NCBI RefSeq assembly: GCF_014205685.1
Contig: NZ_JACIIU010000007.1
Coordinates: forward strand, 1-64,000
Length of the DNA stretch: 64,000 nucleotides
Direction: 5' to 3'
Origin: Paenochrobactrum gallinarii
GTDB lineage: Bacteria; Pseudomonadota; Alphaproteobacteria; Rhizobiales; Rhizobiaceae
A program made the translations under genes and the position numbers. Positions 63,625-64,000 of the stretch are shown piece by piece; the first letter of the stretch is position 1; each line of letters starts with the position of its first letter. The notes below the pieces were generated by a model. It was not told the origin of the DNA. It saw only the letters and a list, made by a program, of their open reading frames with translations, and ran no database searches.

Positions 63625-64000
63625 TCAAACCGGATCGGTACGTGATCCGAAAAACTGAACTTCCTGCATTTCCGGCAGTTGATTAAGTGCCGTAAGCATC
63701 GGCGCCAAACGTGCCGCCCATTGATCTGTGCCTGCATTATCGGCAATCAAATCCTGCCGAACCTCAATCAGAATATGCGGATAGCCTTTAGATGTTGCAT
63801 GTTTAAACATCGCATCATTGCGCAATGCACCATCATAAGGCTCATTGTCACCGGTAATCAGCAAATGCTCAGCACGCAGCATTTCCAATAATGGGCGCAG
63901 TGCCCTGTCATCTTTATCCCAAAGCAGACCGCAATGCCATGGCCGCGCTTTACCGCGCCAGACAGGTGTATAAGAATGAATGGACACAATAAAAGGCGCG
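63625..64000 (-). CDS. N-formylglutamate amidohydrolase-like protein, C-terminal part
   Basis: An open frame running off the right edge of the window, so the N-terminus is missing. The visible part contains APFIVSIHSYTPVWRGKARPWHCGLLWD (the HSxTP zinc and substrate motif of the FGase family), ITGDNEPYDGALRNDAMFKHATSKGYPHILIEVRQDLI with the metal-binding E/R motif, and GTDQWAARLAPML. The family hydrolyses N-formylglutamate in histidine degradation or related amides. It precedes the DUF1244 gene by 10 bases, a common pairing in rhizobia. Confidence 0.85.
   Translation of the reverse strand, partial: APFIVSIHSYTPVWRGKARPWHCGLLWDKDDRALRPLLEMLRAEHLLITGDNEPYDGALRNDAMFKHATSKGYPHILIEVRQDLIADNAGTDQWAARLAPMLTALNQLPEMQEVQFFGSRTDPV

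Noticed and set aside
1-64000. CRISPR array or insertion sequence
   Set aside because: I saw no regularly spaced repeats with unique spacers and no transposase gene or IS-type terminal repeats with a transposase. The only insertion-like structure is the ruvA/ruvB cassette.

Overview
The window reads as chromosomal DNA of an alphaproteobacterium of the order Hyphomicrobiales (Rhizobiales), most likely a relative of Brucella/Ochrobactrum/Pseudochrobactrum with moderate GC. The evidence is lineage-typical genes and operator types found together: a PhyR-NepR-EcfG general stress module, an MbfA iron exporter behind an Irr-type ICE palindrome, an exbB-exbD-tonB operon behind a RirA-type TGA-N9-TCA palindrome, a BioR/BioY pair with three exact BioR boxes, RcdA, GapR, a serC leader RNA, and the order glmM-ftsH-tilS-cpoB-pal-tolBARQ-ybgC-ruvBAC. 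Family assignment is inference from content; no 16S gene is present. Nearly all genes are intact housekeeping genes. I see no IS element, prophage or CRISPR array.

Layout. 1-8 kb: YqaA-type membrane protein, DsbB, HNH nuclease, AlkA-type glycosylase, malate synthase G, MbfA, class II amidotransferase, dUTPase. 8-14 kb: MacAB exporter, then exbB-exbD-tonB on the other strand. 14-20 kb: stress region with an ElaB-like protein, a holin-like protein, a CHASE3 histidine kinase, ecfG-nepR divergent from phyR, a DUF1328 protein and an HWE kinase. 20-31 kb: Fur/Mur, tRNA-Glu, RluD, RpoH, a long single-pass protein, purA, a GNAT enzyme, serA, serC, a GlsB-like protein and an outer-membrane barrel. 31-47 kb: the long minus-strand cell-envelope/recombination block from rcdA-ruvC-ruvA-ruvB-ybgC through tol-pal to tilS, ftsH and glmM. 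47-57 kb: OpgC, a ThiE-like protein, a Sel1-repeat protein, EF-P, SuhB, a MotA/OmpA-type pair and an MsbA-type ABC exporter. 57-64 kb: L31, YebC, BioR, BioY, a cysteine-rich DUF1284 protein, GapR, a 55-codon membrane gene, PrpE, a DUF1244 protein and a partial N-formylglutamate amidohydrolase.

Regulation forms a second layer. Matches to the EcfG promoter (GGAAC-N16/17-CGTT) precede rpoH, the DUF1328 gene and the glsB-like gene; weaker ones precede nepR and the ElaB-like gene. The stress module therefore appears to act on genes spread over 16 kb of this window, including another sigma factor. Iron control is visible at mbfA (ICE) and exbB (IRO), and biotin control at bioR and bioY.

The most unusual locus is a one-gene, AT-rich cassette (44.76-45.21 kb) placed between ruvA and ruvB. 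It is flanked by 19-bp perfect direct repeats that contain the ruvA stop codon. Its ORF starts inside one repeat and stops inside the other, and its protein has a PD-(D/E)XK-like core. Other points of interest are a candidate small RNA with a CCUCCC stretch downstream of opgC and a cysteine-rich DUF1284 protein beside bioY.
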